Assembly: GCF_000611645.1 (NCBI RefSeq)
Contig: NW_014012910.1
Coordinates: 3,177 to 22,041 of the forward strand
DNA: 18,865 nucleotides
Direction of reading: 5' to 3'
Origin: Monoraphidium neglectum
Taxonomy: Eukaryota > Chlorophyta > Chlorophyceae > Sphaeropleales > Selenastraceae
How positions within the stretch are numbered: position 1 is the first letter of the stretch; each line of letters starts with the position of its first letter. The position numbers and the translations under genes are program-made. The notes under the pieces are model-generated. The model did no database searches. It was not told where the DNA came from and saw only the letters and a program-made list of their open reading frames with translations. Positions 1-8,151 of this stretch are shown one piece after another.

Positions 1-110
1 CCGCCGCACCGCGTCCCGCCGGCGTGGCTGCGGCTGATGAGCGGCGCGCGGCAGACGAGCGGGGCGCGGCGCGCGGCGCGCGGCGCGGGTGCGGGGGGAG
101 GGAGGCGCAC

Positions 111-604
111 CTGGTGATGATGAGAGCCGGCCGGTTGAGCGCCTGCGACAGTGCGGCCTCGTTGGGCAGGTCAAACTCGGCCGGGGCCAGGGGTCCCACC
201 TCTGCCAGCACGCCGGTCCCCGCTGCCCCGGCGCCGCCAGGCAGCGGCGCGGGGGGCGGGGCGCCCCCCGCTCGCCTGCTGGGCGCCGCAGCGGCGGCCG
301 CGGCGGCGGCGCGGCGCTTGGCGCGCTCCTGAGCGGCGACGAGCCGGCGCTCGCGGGCGGCGTCGAGGGCAGCCGCACTTGTGGTGAAGCCGCGCGAAGC
401 TGCCCGTTCCCGGGCCCAGGGGGTGTAGGGCGGCGCAGCAGCGTGCCCTTGACCACTCCATTGCACTGCATGTGTGGCTGCTCCGCGCTGCGCTAAAATC
501 CAGGTCGGCTCACACTGGAGCGCCGTCGCGCTGGGCGTGCTGCTCGCCGCTGCTTGGCAGTGCAGCAGCAGCAGGTTTGCTGCACGCCTGGAGGCGCGCT
601 GCAT
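111..604 (-). CDS. Phospholipid scramblase-like protein, mitochondrial, N-terminal exon (partial)
   Basis: A single open frame runs from an ATG at 604 to a donor (ACCAG|GTGCGC) at 111, giving 164 codons plus two bases; the rest of the gene lies beyond the left edge. The N-terminus (MQRASRRAANLLLLHC) is rich in Arg, Ala, Leu and lacks acidic residues, as mitochondrial presequences do, and an RGFTTSAAA stretch near residue 80 resembles a presequence cleavage site. An Ala/Arg-rich segment (ARERRL, AQERAKRRAAAA) and a Pro/Gly/Ala linker follow. The last 18 residues, NEAALSQALNRPALIITR, resemble the 'LNRPALIITR' segment that opens the scramblase domain in plant and algal mitochondrial scramblase (AIM25-like) proteins. 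Those proteins are thought to move phospholipids between membrane leaflets. The family call rests on this one segment plus the targeting signal; the diagnostic beta-barrel region is not in the window. The intron beginning at 110 continues to the edge. Confidence 0.55.
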
Positions 605-841
605 ATTGACCACCACTTGGAATCCTTTTACGCAGCCCAGATCTAGAACAAGCGCCAGGTACGATTGCTCGAAACGCGCTGGATCACCGAGTGACGGTTG
701 GCTCAGGCAGACTGTTTGATGTTGCTCTCGGATTGCACTGTTCAAATTAAACACGCGCTGCTATTGTAGCACCGCCCTGATCATTAAGTTGATCACGCGA
801 GTGTCGCAAAGTCTCGCTTTGAACAAGCTGCAGCACGATAC
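605..841. promoter_or_regulatory. Divergent intergenic promoter region
   Basis: This stretch of 237 bases separates the start codons of the leftward scramblase-like gene and the rightward gene at 842. It should contain both promoters and both 5' leaders. It is less GC-rich than the flanking exons. I see no convincing TATA box on either strand. The assignment is positional and depends on the rightward start being correct. Confidence 0.35.
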
Positions 842-1751
842 ATGTATTCACCGTTAGGAATGAGACGACATATTTGTCTTGATCCGGCGCCTGCAGCCCC
901 AACCACGCTGCGCGTCAGTTCTACCAACTGTGCCAGGTGTGCTGCTTCGGTTTGCATTGCGGCGGCCGAATCACGGCGGCTGGCTTTGGCCGGCCCCTAT
1001 TTTTCTGGTCACCAATGTACCCATACTCCTCCCATGTAGGTCTACCATCTTTTGGCCTTGCAGACATCCGTCTCAGCGGGACGTCAACCTCGTGCCGCGC
1101 GCCGCCGTGGGCGGCAGCAGCAGCAGCAGCGGCAGCGGCAGCGGCAGTGGGGGCGGCGGCAGCGGCGGCAGCAGCAGCACCCCTGACGCCAGGAATAGGG
1201 CTCAGCTTGACGATATTCTGTCGGGCCTGGCGTCCCTGCGGGAGCAGCAGCGCCTCGGCCTCGCGCCCATAGAGGATGAGGAGGGCGAGGAGGAGTGGGA
1301 CGAGTTTGAGGAAGGGGTGGAGGGTGAGGACTGGGTCTGGTGGCGGGCCGAGGAGGAGGGCGCCGGGGCAGCCGACGTGGCGCCCACGGCCGCGGCTGCG
1401 GCCGCAGCAGACAGCAGCGGCAGTCGCAACGAGAGCAGTGCAGCGGCGCCTGCCGCTCCGTCGCCGAAGGGTGGCTCGGGCGGGACAACCGTAGATGAGA
1501 AGCAGCCGCAGGCGGAGGGTGGCGAGGGCGGCAGCGCTGAAAGGCCGAGAGCAAAGTTATTTATCAGGGGCCAGCTGCCGACGGCTAGGATAGGGGCCGG
1601 CCGCGGCGGCGGAGGCCGGGCTGGCGGCAGAGGGGGCAGCATGGAGTGGGGCCCGCGCGGCGTGCGGCGCGCCGGCGGCGGGGCCAGCGGAGGTGCGGCG
1701 CGCAAGGGGGCGTTGCCAAGGCAGGATCAGGGGCGTGATGACGCGCAGTGA
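842..1751 (+). CDS. Hypothetical acidic and Gly/Arg-rich protein, two exons
   Basis: The model joins 842-936 and 1064-1751. The donor CCAG|GTGTGC at 937 and the acceptor TTTGGCCTTGCAG|A at 1061-1063 agree in phase, giving 260 residues. The second exon is convincingly coding, with GC-ending codons through the stretch DDILSGLASLREQQRLG. In order it holds a Ser/Gly-rich tract encoded by AGC/GGC repeats, a short helical segment (QLDDILSGLASLREQQ), a very acidic stretch (EDEEGEEEWDEFEEG, then EDWVWW), an Ala/Ser linker, and a basic Gly/Arg tail (GAGRGGGGRAGGRGG). Acidic plus RGG-like composition is common in RNA-binding and nucleolar proteins, but no folded domain is recognisable and I assign no function. 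The first exon (MYSPLGMRRHICL...) is the weaker part. No in-frame ATG exists in the long frame upstream of 1064, which is why an upstream exon is required. Confidence 0.45.
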
Positions 1752-1921
1752 CCCTCGTGAACATTGAACTTATCATTGTGACCTAGCTCCTTCACACCGG
1801 CCGCATCCACGCATTCCTCGTCCGCTCGTCCCTTCAAGGCAGTGGGTGGAACTATTCACCCACTGCGCTACAGATGAACGCTTGCAATCTGCACACAGCC
1901 GACCAGTCCGTTGTGGCTATT

Positions 1922-1933
1922 TTACATGTGTAA
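1922..1933. terminator. TGTAA poly(A) signals on both strands
   Basis: TGTAA at 1929-1933 lies 178 bases after the stop of the plus-strand gene and is its likely polyadenylation signal. The overlapping TTACA at 1922-1926 is the same signal on the minus strand. That one could serve a transcript coming from the right, but the AGPase stop is 1.25 kb away. Confidence 0.4.
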
Positions 1934-2720
1934 GTTTTGGGAGATGCGCGCGCCCCATGTGTTCCATTGCCCAACTCCGTGAGCTGCTGATGCTGTTGGT
2001 TGAGGTGGCTGCAACCTCGGCAGGCAGGCAGGCAGGCAGGCAGGCAGGCGTCACACTCGCAGTAGCCTCAAGTGTCAAGGGCAAGGGGTGACGCTGCGCC
2101 AGCCGGGCTGTGTTGAGAGCGCATGCCTGGCGGGGCAGGGCAGGGCGCGAGCTTGCGTGTGTTGTGAGGTGTCATGGCCGACGCGAGCCCGGACAGAAAA
2201 ACCCTCTAGTATTGACCCCAGCATGTTGTGGCAGCAGCGATGCATTAGCGCATCCGGAGCAGCGGCCCATGGCAAAGGGCGGCAAAATTTTGGTTGACCT
2301 GCCGAGCGGGGACGGCCGGGCCCTTGGCTTGTGTGCATGCGGCTCCGCTAAAAAGCTGACAGGCGGCGTGTGCACGGCGGCGATGTTGGGTTGAGTGCAT
2401 GCGCACTGCTGGTTTTGAGGCGGGGCTGCAGGGACGGCGGCCTCACGCGTGCGCGCCTGGTCAAACGCTGGGTCAAAATCCTGGGCTGGAGGGCCAGGCT
2501 GTGCTGTTATGAGTGATGCATCCAGAGAAATCAGGGGTCGCAGTAGTGCAAAAAAACGCCTGCTGGCGTGGTGCATTTGTAAGTGGGGCAAAAGTCCAGG
2601 CACGTCCCAGGAGTTTTGATGAGAGAGGGCGGCAAAAGGCAGGCAAATGCGCTTGGCCACCACCCAGTTGCCCCTGCCCGCCCATCCCCGGGGCATCCTT
2701 GTGAGGGCACCATAGGGCCC
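1934..2720. other. Non-coding stretch with a CAGG repeat
   Basis: I find no supportable gene here. Frames on both strands are short or of non-coding composition. It contains the CAGG microsatellite at 2021-2048 and otherwise no clear motif. Confidence 0.4.
2021..2048. repeat. Tetranucleotide microsatellite (CAGG)7
   Basis: Seven perfect CAGG units lie in the intergenic stretch downstream of the plus-strand gene. They are probably length-variable between strains. Confidence 0.9.
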
Positions 2721-2960
2721 ATGCCTCGCACCGCGAACGCCGACTCCTCAAATGCAAATTGTCCACCCCGCGACAGCGCTCTGCGCCCCAACTACGTGCA
2801 GAAGTTCGAACAGGCGCGGCGAGGGCCGGCGCCTGGCATCTGGGGCGCGACGAGCCGCAACGTTTGCTTCACTCGGCCCTGCGTCGGCCGGGCGCTCCGC
2901 CTGGCCGACTTCCATAATCCCAGCCCTTGCAGCTGGCCCCACGAGGAGCCGCGGGCCTGA
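2721..2960 (+). CDS. Small hypothetical protein (79 aa)
   Basis: An ATG at 2721 opens a frame to a TGA at 2960. The middle, from DSALRPNYVQKFEQARRG onward, has gene-like codon choice (mostly G or C in third position) and balanced composition, including Trp, Tyr, Phe, Cys and His, unlike the low-complexity shadow frames around it. It is not recognised as any family. There is no signal peptide, membrane segment or known motif, and no TGTAA signal nearby downstream on this strand. It could be a genuine small gene, one exon of an unrecognised gene, or chance. It is convergent with the AGPase gene, whose stop is 215 bases away. Confidence 0.28.
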   Translation: MPRTANADSSNANCPPRDSALRPNYVQKFEQARRGPAPGIWGATSRNVCFTRPCVGRALRLADFHNPSPCSWPHEEPRA

Positions 2961-3174
2961 CACCCCGCCCGTGGGGTGCAGCAGGCTGCCGCGTGAGTGC
3001 CTGCCGCGGCGGCCTGCGCGCGATGGCCTTCTGCTTGGGTCAACATCTTGCAGCGGTTTGCTTGTCCCAAACTTGCCCAACGAGACTCGAGATGGCTGGG
3101 AACCAGCCGCGTCGCCAGCCTCGTTCAACCTTGGATTGTGCGTGATGTTGTGCATGCCGCAACCTCGGCGGCTG

Positions 3175-4822
3175 TCACACCGCCGTGTCGTCGGGCAGGA
3201 CGGCGTTCTTCGCGACGCAGATGATGCCCTCCCGGATGACCACCCCGCGCGGCAGCGCTGACCGCCCCCCACCCTCGCGCACGCCCGCGGCGTTGAGAAG
3301 GCGGGCGCGGCGCCCCACCCTGACGTTCCTGTCGAGGATGGCGCGCCGCACCTGGCTGCCGGCGCCGATGCCGAGGGGGACGGCGCCGGCAGCCAGCTTG
3401 GCGCGGCGGTCTCTTTCGGGCTGTACCTCATCCGCACTAAACACGATGGTGTCCTGTGCGGGGGGGGGGGCGTGCATACGCCAATTTGTGTGTGTGCGTG
3501 GGTCCATGTGTGTATGTGTGTATGTGTGTATGTGTGTACGTGTGTGTGTGCGTGTGTGTGTGTGTTGAGTGAGGGTGTGTGAGATGTTCACCCCTGCTGC
3601 TGGCAGAATCCGCGCATTGTGGCAGCGGAATGTGACCTGTTTGAGATGTGTGTGAATGTATGTATTTGCATTAGGGAACACACGGCAGGGTGGCTGATGC
3701 CAGCCAGCTGCCACGGCAGATTGTACCCGCAATGCACCCACCTAGTCCCAATCACTAGGCGGGCAGTAGCCTCGATGCCAGGAAGCCACCAGCTGCTGTC
3801 CACCCACAGCTGTTTGCCAACTGACTCGTGCCCGCCGCACCTGGATGTCGCAGCCGCGGTCTATGAAGGTGCATGATCCGATGACGCAGCCCCTCAGGGT
3901 GGAGCCGACCACGCGGGACCCATCACCCAGCAGCGTGTCCTGAATGGTTGAGTCGGTGATCTGGGGGTGGTGTGTGCGTGTGCGTGTGCACGTGCGTGTG
4001 AGCATGTCTGTGCACGCGTGCATGTGTGTGTGTGTGCGTTTGTGTGCACGTGTGTGCGTGTGTACGCGCATGTGTGGTCTAGGGGTGGGGGCGTGGGTGG
4101 AGGTGGGGTGTGTGAGTGTGTGTATGAGTGGGTGGGTGGGGCGGATGGGTGCGTGATGCTTATGGTGTGTGTGGGCGTGTGAGGGCGCGTGCGCCCCAAG
4201 AAGCGGTGTCAGCGGGGACAGCAAGCTGCACCCTGCTCGAGCAGCGGCGGCCCCTGCCCAAACCGCTCCCCTGGAGCGGACCAAGCCGCGGCACCTTGGT
4301 GGGCGGCAGGGTGCGCGGCTCTGTGTACATCGGCAGGTCCCCCTCAAACAGCCGCAGCTTCAGGGTCTGAGGGGCAGTGGGGTGGGTCAGGGAGAAGGAG
4401 GATGAAGGGGGGGGACAGGAACCATGACGTCCACGTGTTGCGGCAGCAGGATGAGGATTGAGCAACCTGCCAGCGGCATGCAGCCGCAGTTTTCGCAAAA
4501 CAAAATTGCGGCCTGCAAGCGCCGGGCTGGAGTGGATCCAGCAGCATCAACGTGCGGCCCTGGCTGACAGGTTTCCTGGGTCTGGGTCGCCCCCACGAGC
4601 GCCAGACAAGTTGGGGCGCCACCGTGGTGCCCGCACAGTCGCCCACCCCCTTTGCGAGCGCCATGTGTGCCCTGTAGTAGTTGCGCAGGCAGCCCACGTC
4701 CTCAAAGTAACCGGCGTGGGGGTAGGCCGCGATGGAGCGCTCCCCCACCACTGCAGGCAGGATGTCGCGGCTGAAGTCGACGGCGGCCGGAAACTGGCGG
4801 GACAGCAGCTCCAGCAGGACCT

Positions 4823-4860
<38 letters not shown>

Positions 4861-7841
4861 TTGCACATTGGGCACAAGGGGCAAGTGCTTCTTGAATATT
4901 GTACACGCGAATGGACCCAGGTAGTGTTCAAAGGCTGCACCAAGGCACGCATGCAAAAGAGAAACAGGGCGTCCAGCAGTTGGTGGCCTCACTGTGTTGG
5001 CACAAACGGCATGCCAGGGTGACAAACCCCAGCGTGGGGCAGCAGCTCTGCGGCCTCATCAGCCGGTCGGCTGCCCGTCTCAGTTGGGCCCATCCCTTGT
5101 CTGCGCCTCCTCAGGCGCCGTGGTGGCGGCTCACCCTCTTCTTGAACACGTAGATGCCCATGGATGCCACGTAGGGCTTCTCTTCAGCATCACTGGCGCA
5201 CAGGCCTGGGGGCGTCCACACCGAGAGGGAGAAGTTGGGGAATTGCTGTTTTCGGGAGGCGGGCGATCGCGGGTGCGTGCATGGGTTGGCGAATCAACAA
5301 AGGGTTGCGGTAGGGGGTTCTGGGAGGGGCGGCCTGCCCGTGGCCAACATCATGCATGCACCCCGGTGGCTGCACTGCGCACGCACGCCGGGACCCCTGG
5401 CTCGGATGCTAGAGGTAGCCGCGTGGCAATTGATCCAGTGCAGGGGTGGCGTGTGCGTGTCGGCATGCGGTGTAGTGCGGCATGCTGCACGCGCCGCGAA
5501 GCTTGTCCAGCCCCGAGGCCCACCGAAGCAGGTTGACGTGTCCATGGACATGGTGTGCAGGGTGGCCTCTGGGGGCTTCTCCTCAAAGTGCTGCACATTC
5601 ATGTCCTCATCCACCTGAGCCGTAAACGTAGGTTTCGCGGGGAAGGGCGGGTAAGCTAAAAAGCAGGGCTTGGGAGGGGCCACGCAGCGAAGGGCGAGCC
5701 TGGTTTGTTGAGCTTGCTGGCTTGAAGGGACGGCAAGGGGTCAATGCTGTGGCTTTGCGACCCGCGAGCAGAGCGTCTCGTGATCGCTGGCGCGTGCGGC
5801 CCCGCAGGAGCGCGCAGGCCCGCCACAGCCGCATGGCTCACCCCGAGGATCCCGAGGTGCAGCGCGTGGTCCTCGTCAGCGGGGGTGGTTGCAATGGTGA
5901 TGTCAGCATCACGGGAGCGGTGGTAATTGATGAGGTCAGCAAAGTCCATGCGGTACCTGGGGGTGGGCCAGGATTGACCAGAAAACCGGGGGATGGGTGA
6001 GGAGCATCAAGGGCTGCAGAGCTCCGCTGGACTGCCACAGTCCGGGCAATTACGCCAGTGCTCAAAGGGCTGTCCACCGCCGAAACGTGGCCGGCGGAGC
6101 GCCACGCACCGCCCTGTTACCCCTGAGCGCAGCCGGGGCCGAGGTAGCACGGCCTCCCCGAGCCTGAGGGCTGTAAGCCTGCCCCAGGGTGCGTGAGCTC
6201 ACAGCTGGTCTCCCGCCAGGATCAGCACGTCCTCCGCTGCCGCGTGTCGTGGCCCCGCCAGGTACTCCAGGTAGTGGCGCACCGCGTCGGCCGTGCCCTG
6301 GTACCTGCGTGTGCCACACGTGAACTGCGCATTATTCTGCGTACGCTGAATCCAGCAAGCCAGGCCAAGCCCGAGCCAGCAGCAGTGGGACTGAGCCTCT
6401 GCTATGCCCCGCCCCTTTGCCGCGCCGGCCCCGCCCTCGGCTCGCACCACGCGTCCAGCTTGACGTGCCCGGGCCGCTGCGTGGCGTTGAGGCAGTCCAC
6501 AAAGCCGTCGTGGCTCGGGGTGAACAGGTTGCCTGCACGTAATTTGCGGAGGGAGCAGTGGATGCCGTATGGATGTGAAAGGTGAGGGCACGCAGGCTGC
6601 TGTCCACACAAAAGTGAGATTGTGATTGAGCACACACACAAGACAGATGGAAACACGCACGAGAAAGATGAGAATTAGGGTGTCTTGAGGCCGTGAGTGC
6701 ATCACTGTGCTCTTTTTTCAAGGCGAGCTCCTCCAAGCGTTGCCGACAAAGGAGAGCGGCCGCAGCGCCGCGAAGGTCGTACCGTTGACAAATGAGTACG
6801 CGCGCGACAGGTGGCGGTTGAGGCTGGTGACGTTGTACTGAGTCAGCACGTAGATGTGGTTGAGGCCTGGGGGCGCAGCATGGTGTCGGTTTGCGGATGG
6901 TGTAGAGGTGTTGAAAGTGTGTGTGTGTGTGTGGGGGGGGGTGCCTGGGCGGGATGAGTCGCAAATTCAACAACACTCCAGCAGCAGCGAGCTTGGGGGA
7001 GGGGGGGGGAGGCAGGGGGGTTGTAAACCAGGATGCGGGAGTCCCCAGCACTCATTGACAAGGTTGCATGATGCCCAGAATTGCCGGAAGCGCAAGTAAT
7101 TGCTTGTAGGGTTGCTTTTGCGCGCTCGCTCGCACGCACGCACGCACGCATGCACGCACGCACGCACGCACGCACGCCCACAACCCCCCTCACATACACA
7201 CATGCATGCACAACGCACCGCTGTTGATGCAGTTGCTGAGGGGGACGTCTATCAGCCGGAACAGCCCCGCAAACGGCATGGCTGGCTCCGCGCGCGTGTC
7301 AGTCAGCGGGCGCAGCTCGCTGCCGGGCCCGCCGCCCAGGATCATGACTGAGGGGGTGGGGGTGGGGGGACAGGGAGTGCATGGGCTGGGCTGCCTGAGA
7401 CCGGACTGCATGTCTCTGGTAGGAAGACCTTTCCTGGGCTCAGGGAGCGCCCAGTGCTGCGGTTGAGCCGGCCAGGGTGTGTGCACTTGGCTGCTTGGCG
7501 CATCCAGGCATGCTTGCGTGTGTGTAGCGCTCACCGACAACTTCGGATGACAATGCAAAGGGCAGGCGGGGCGAGGGTGCCCGCAGGTTTTTGGTCTGGC
7601 TGCTGCCGTTGGCGCCGACCGGCGGGCTACTGGTGGGGCGGTTGCTGCTGCTGTCCCTACTGATCGTGGTGGGTTCGGGGCTGCTGCTGCTGCTGGTGCT
7701 CCTGGTGCTGCTGCTGCCGCTGTTGCTCCTGCTGCTTGTGGTGGTGGCCGTCGTAGATGGTGCCGAATCAGGCAGCAGTGGCAACCGCGCGTCTTTGATG
7801 GTCCTGAAGAGGAGGTGTTTTGGGAGGGAAGGGTTTGGCAT
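3175..7841 (-). CDS. ADP-glucose pyrophosphorylase, large (regulatory) subunit type, plastid
   Basis: AGPase makes ADP-glucose from glucose-1-phosphate and ATP, the committed step of plastid starch synthesis, as a heterotetramer of small and large subunits. Twelve exons agree in phase: 7841-7535, 7347-7219, 6866-6783, 6532-6448, 6304-6203, 5956-5842, 5614-5524, 5205-5135, 4820-4647, 4366-4295, 3960-3841 and 3453-3175, giving 542 residues, close to the usual size. After a Ser/Thr-rich leader come the nucleotide-binding motif ([12 protein letters not shown], 107-118), [21 protein letters not shown] with the catalytic Asp at about 208, AGDQLYRMDF, the sugar-phosphate Lys in EEKP (about 287), [10 protein letters not shown], a GYFEDVGC segment, LPPTK, and the C-terminal beta-helix domain. 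Glu replaces both the Arg and the Lys that active subunits carry (residues 113 and 123), so it probably regulates rather than catalyses. The start is uncertain: ATG 7841 is the first usable Met, but CTCCTCTTCAG at 7806-7816 looks like a 3' splice site, so a transit-peptide exon may lie upstream. Confidence 0.9.
3487..3565. repeat. GT-rich microsatellite in the last AGPase intron
   Basis: Imperfect GT/GTAT/GTGC repeats (CA-rich on the coding strand) lie inside the intron 3454-3840, about 30 bases from its 3' splice site. A run of eleven G (3460-3470) sits between the repeat and the splice site. Confidence 0.8.
3969..4180. repeat. Long imperfect GT-rich tract in an AGPase intron
   Basis: More than 200 bases of degenerate TGTG, TGCG and GGGTGG units fill most of the intron between the exons ending at 4295 and starting at 3960. 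On the transcribed strand this is a CA/CCCA-rich tract running almost to the splice acceptor. Confidence 0.8.
4824..4859. repeat. Perfect (GT)18 dinucleotide repeat abutting a splice acceptor
   Basis: Thirty-six uninterrupted bases of GT read as (AC)18 on the AGPase coding strand. They are followed immediately by CAG and the exon starting at 4820, so there is no ordinary pyrimidine tract directly before this acceptor. Confidence 0.95.
7129..7178. repeat. GCAC tetranucleotide repeat in an AGPase intron
   Basis: About twelve GCAC units, with one GCAT variant, lie in the intron 6867-7218, close to its donor site. A shorter (GT)n tract lies in the same intron near 6918-6933. Confidence 0.85.
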
Positions 7842-7857
7842 TGCAGTTGGCACTGGG

Positions 7858-7928
7858 TGTCACGGTATATAGGGTCGTAGAGCCCTTCCCGAGCACGCTA
7901 GCGACACCTATTGGTCTGTTACGTTACA
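7858..7928 (+). repeat. 5' LTR of the miniature retrotransposon
   Basis: This 71-base copy is identical to 8076-8146. It contains a TATA-like TATATAG at 7866-7872 and the imperfect terminal inverted repeat TGTCAC/GTTACA. Confidence 0.88.
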
Positions 7929-7930
7929 TT

Positions 7931-7945
7931 TGGTGCTCCAGCCGG
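7931..7945 (+). other. Putative tRNA primer-binding site
   Basis: TGGTGCTCCAGCCGG begins two bases inside the 5' LTR. TGG pairs with the CCA tail of a tRNA, and the following eight bases would pair with an acceptor end CUGGAGCA. That acceptor sequence matches eukaryotic tRNA-Ile(UAU) as I recall it; the assignment needs the alga's own tRNA set. Confidence 0.6.
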
Positions 7946-7954
7946 TCCTGGCCA

Positions 7955-7974
7955 GTCCTCTCAGAGCGGAGGAC
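7955..7974 (+). other. Hairpin inside the miniature retrotransposon
   Basis: GTCCTC and GAGGAC form a perfect 6-bp stem around an 8-base loop. It is followed at 7978-7988 by GGTTCGAACCC, which matches the Pol III B-box/T-loop consensus and contains a perfect 10-base palindrome. No tRNA fold can be built around it. Confidence 0.55.
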
Positions 7975-8038
7975 GCAGGTTCGAACCCGGGTGCGTGCAG
8001 ATCGTGTTTCGCCCCGAAGTCACAGGGTGACAGCCAGA

Positions 8039-8058
8039 CAGGCTCGAGGACGAGCCTG
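8039..8058 (+). other. Perfect 8-bp stem-loop near the polypurine tract
   Basis: CAGGCTCG and CGAGCCTG pair perfectly around the tetraloop AGGA, just upstream of the purine-rich tract and 3' LTR. In retroelements such structures can mark packaging or dimerisation signals; here that is only a suggestion. Confidence 0.6.
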
Positions 8059-8062
8059 GGCT

Positions 8063-8075
8063 AGGTGGGGGTGAG
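8063..8075 (+). other. Putative polypurine tract
   Basis: AGGTGGGGGTGAG directly abuts the 3' LTR. It is purine-rich apart from two T residues, in the position where plus-strand priming occurs in LTR elements. Confidence 0.6.
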
Positions 8076-8146
8076 TGTCACGGTATATAGGGTCGTAGAG
8101 CCCTTCCCGAGCACGCTAGCGACACCTATTGGTCTGTTACGTTACA
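8076..8146 (+). repeat. 3' LTR of the miniature retrotransposon
   Basis: This copy is identical base for base to 7858-7928. It ends ...ACGTTACA and is followed by the target duplication CTGGG. Confidence 0.88.
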
Positions 8147-8151
8147 CTGGG

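Larger units (their letters stand above)
7858..8146 (+). mobile_element. Miniature LTR retrotransposon (TRIM/SMART-type), complete
   Basis: The element is 289 bases long. It begins and ends with identical 71-base direct repeats (7858-7928 and 8076-8146), each starting TGTCAC and ending GTTACA, the TG...CA termini of LTRs. It is flanked by a perfect 5-base target duplication, CTGGG, at 7853-7857 and 8147-8151. Two bases after the left repeat lies TGGTGCTCCAG (7931-7941), placed and shaped like a tRNA primer-binding site. A purine-rich tract, AGGTGGGGGTGAG (8063-8075), touches the right repeat as a polypurine tract would. The 147-base interior has no meaningful open frame, so the element is non-autonomous. 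Identical repeats and an intact duplication point to a recent insertion. Its orientation (plus) is opposite to the neighbouring AGPase gene. Size and layout fit the TRIM/SMART class known from plants. Confidence 0.88.

Noticed and set aside
1084..1705. Minus-strand Pro/Arg/Cys-rich frames opposite the acidic/RGG exon
   Set aside because: They are low-complexity mirror frames of GC-rich coding repeats with no start context or domain.
7129..7178. A CRISPR-like or functional array of GCAC units
   Set aside because: It is a simple microsatellite without spacers inside an intron.
7590..7790. Leu/Val-rich plus-strand frame resembling a membrane protein
   Set aside because: It is antisense to the Ser/Thr-rich leader exon of the AGPase gene, whose GCT/GCA repeats create the Leu runs.
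7955..7995. A tRNA gene or tRNA-derived SINE around the B-box-like GGTTCGAACCC
   Set aside because: No acceptor stem, D arm or anticodon arm can be drawn, and there is no good A box upstream. The identical flanking repeats, TG...CA ends and target duplication fit a miniature LTR element better.
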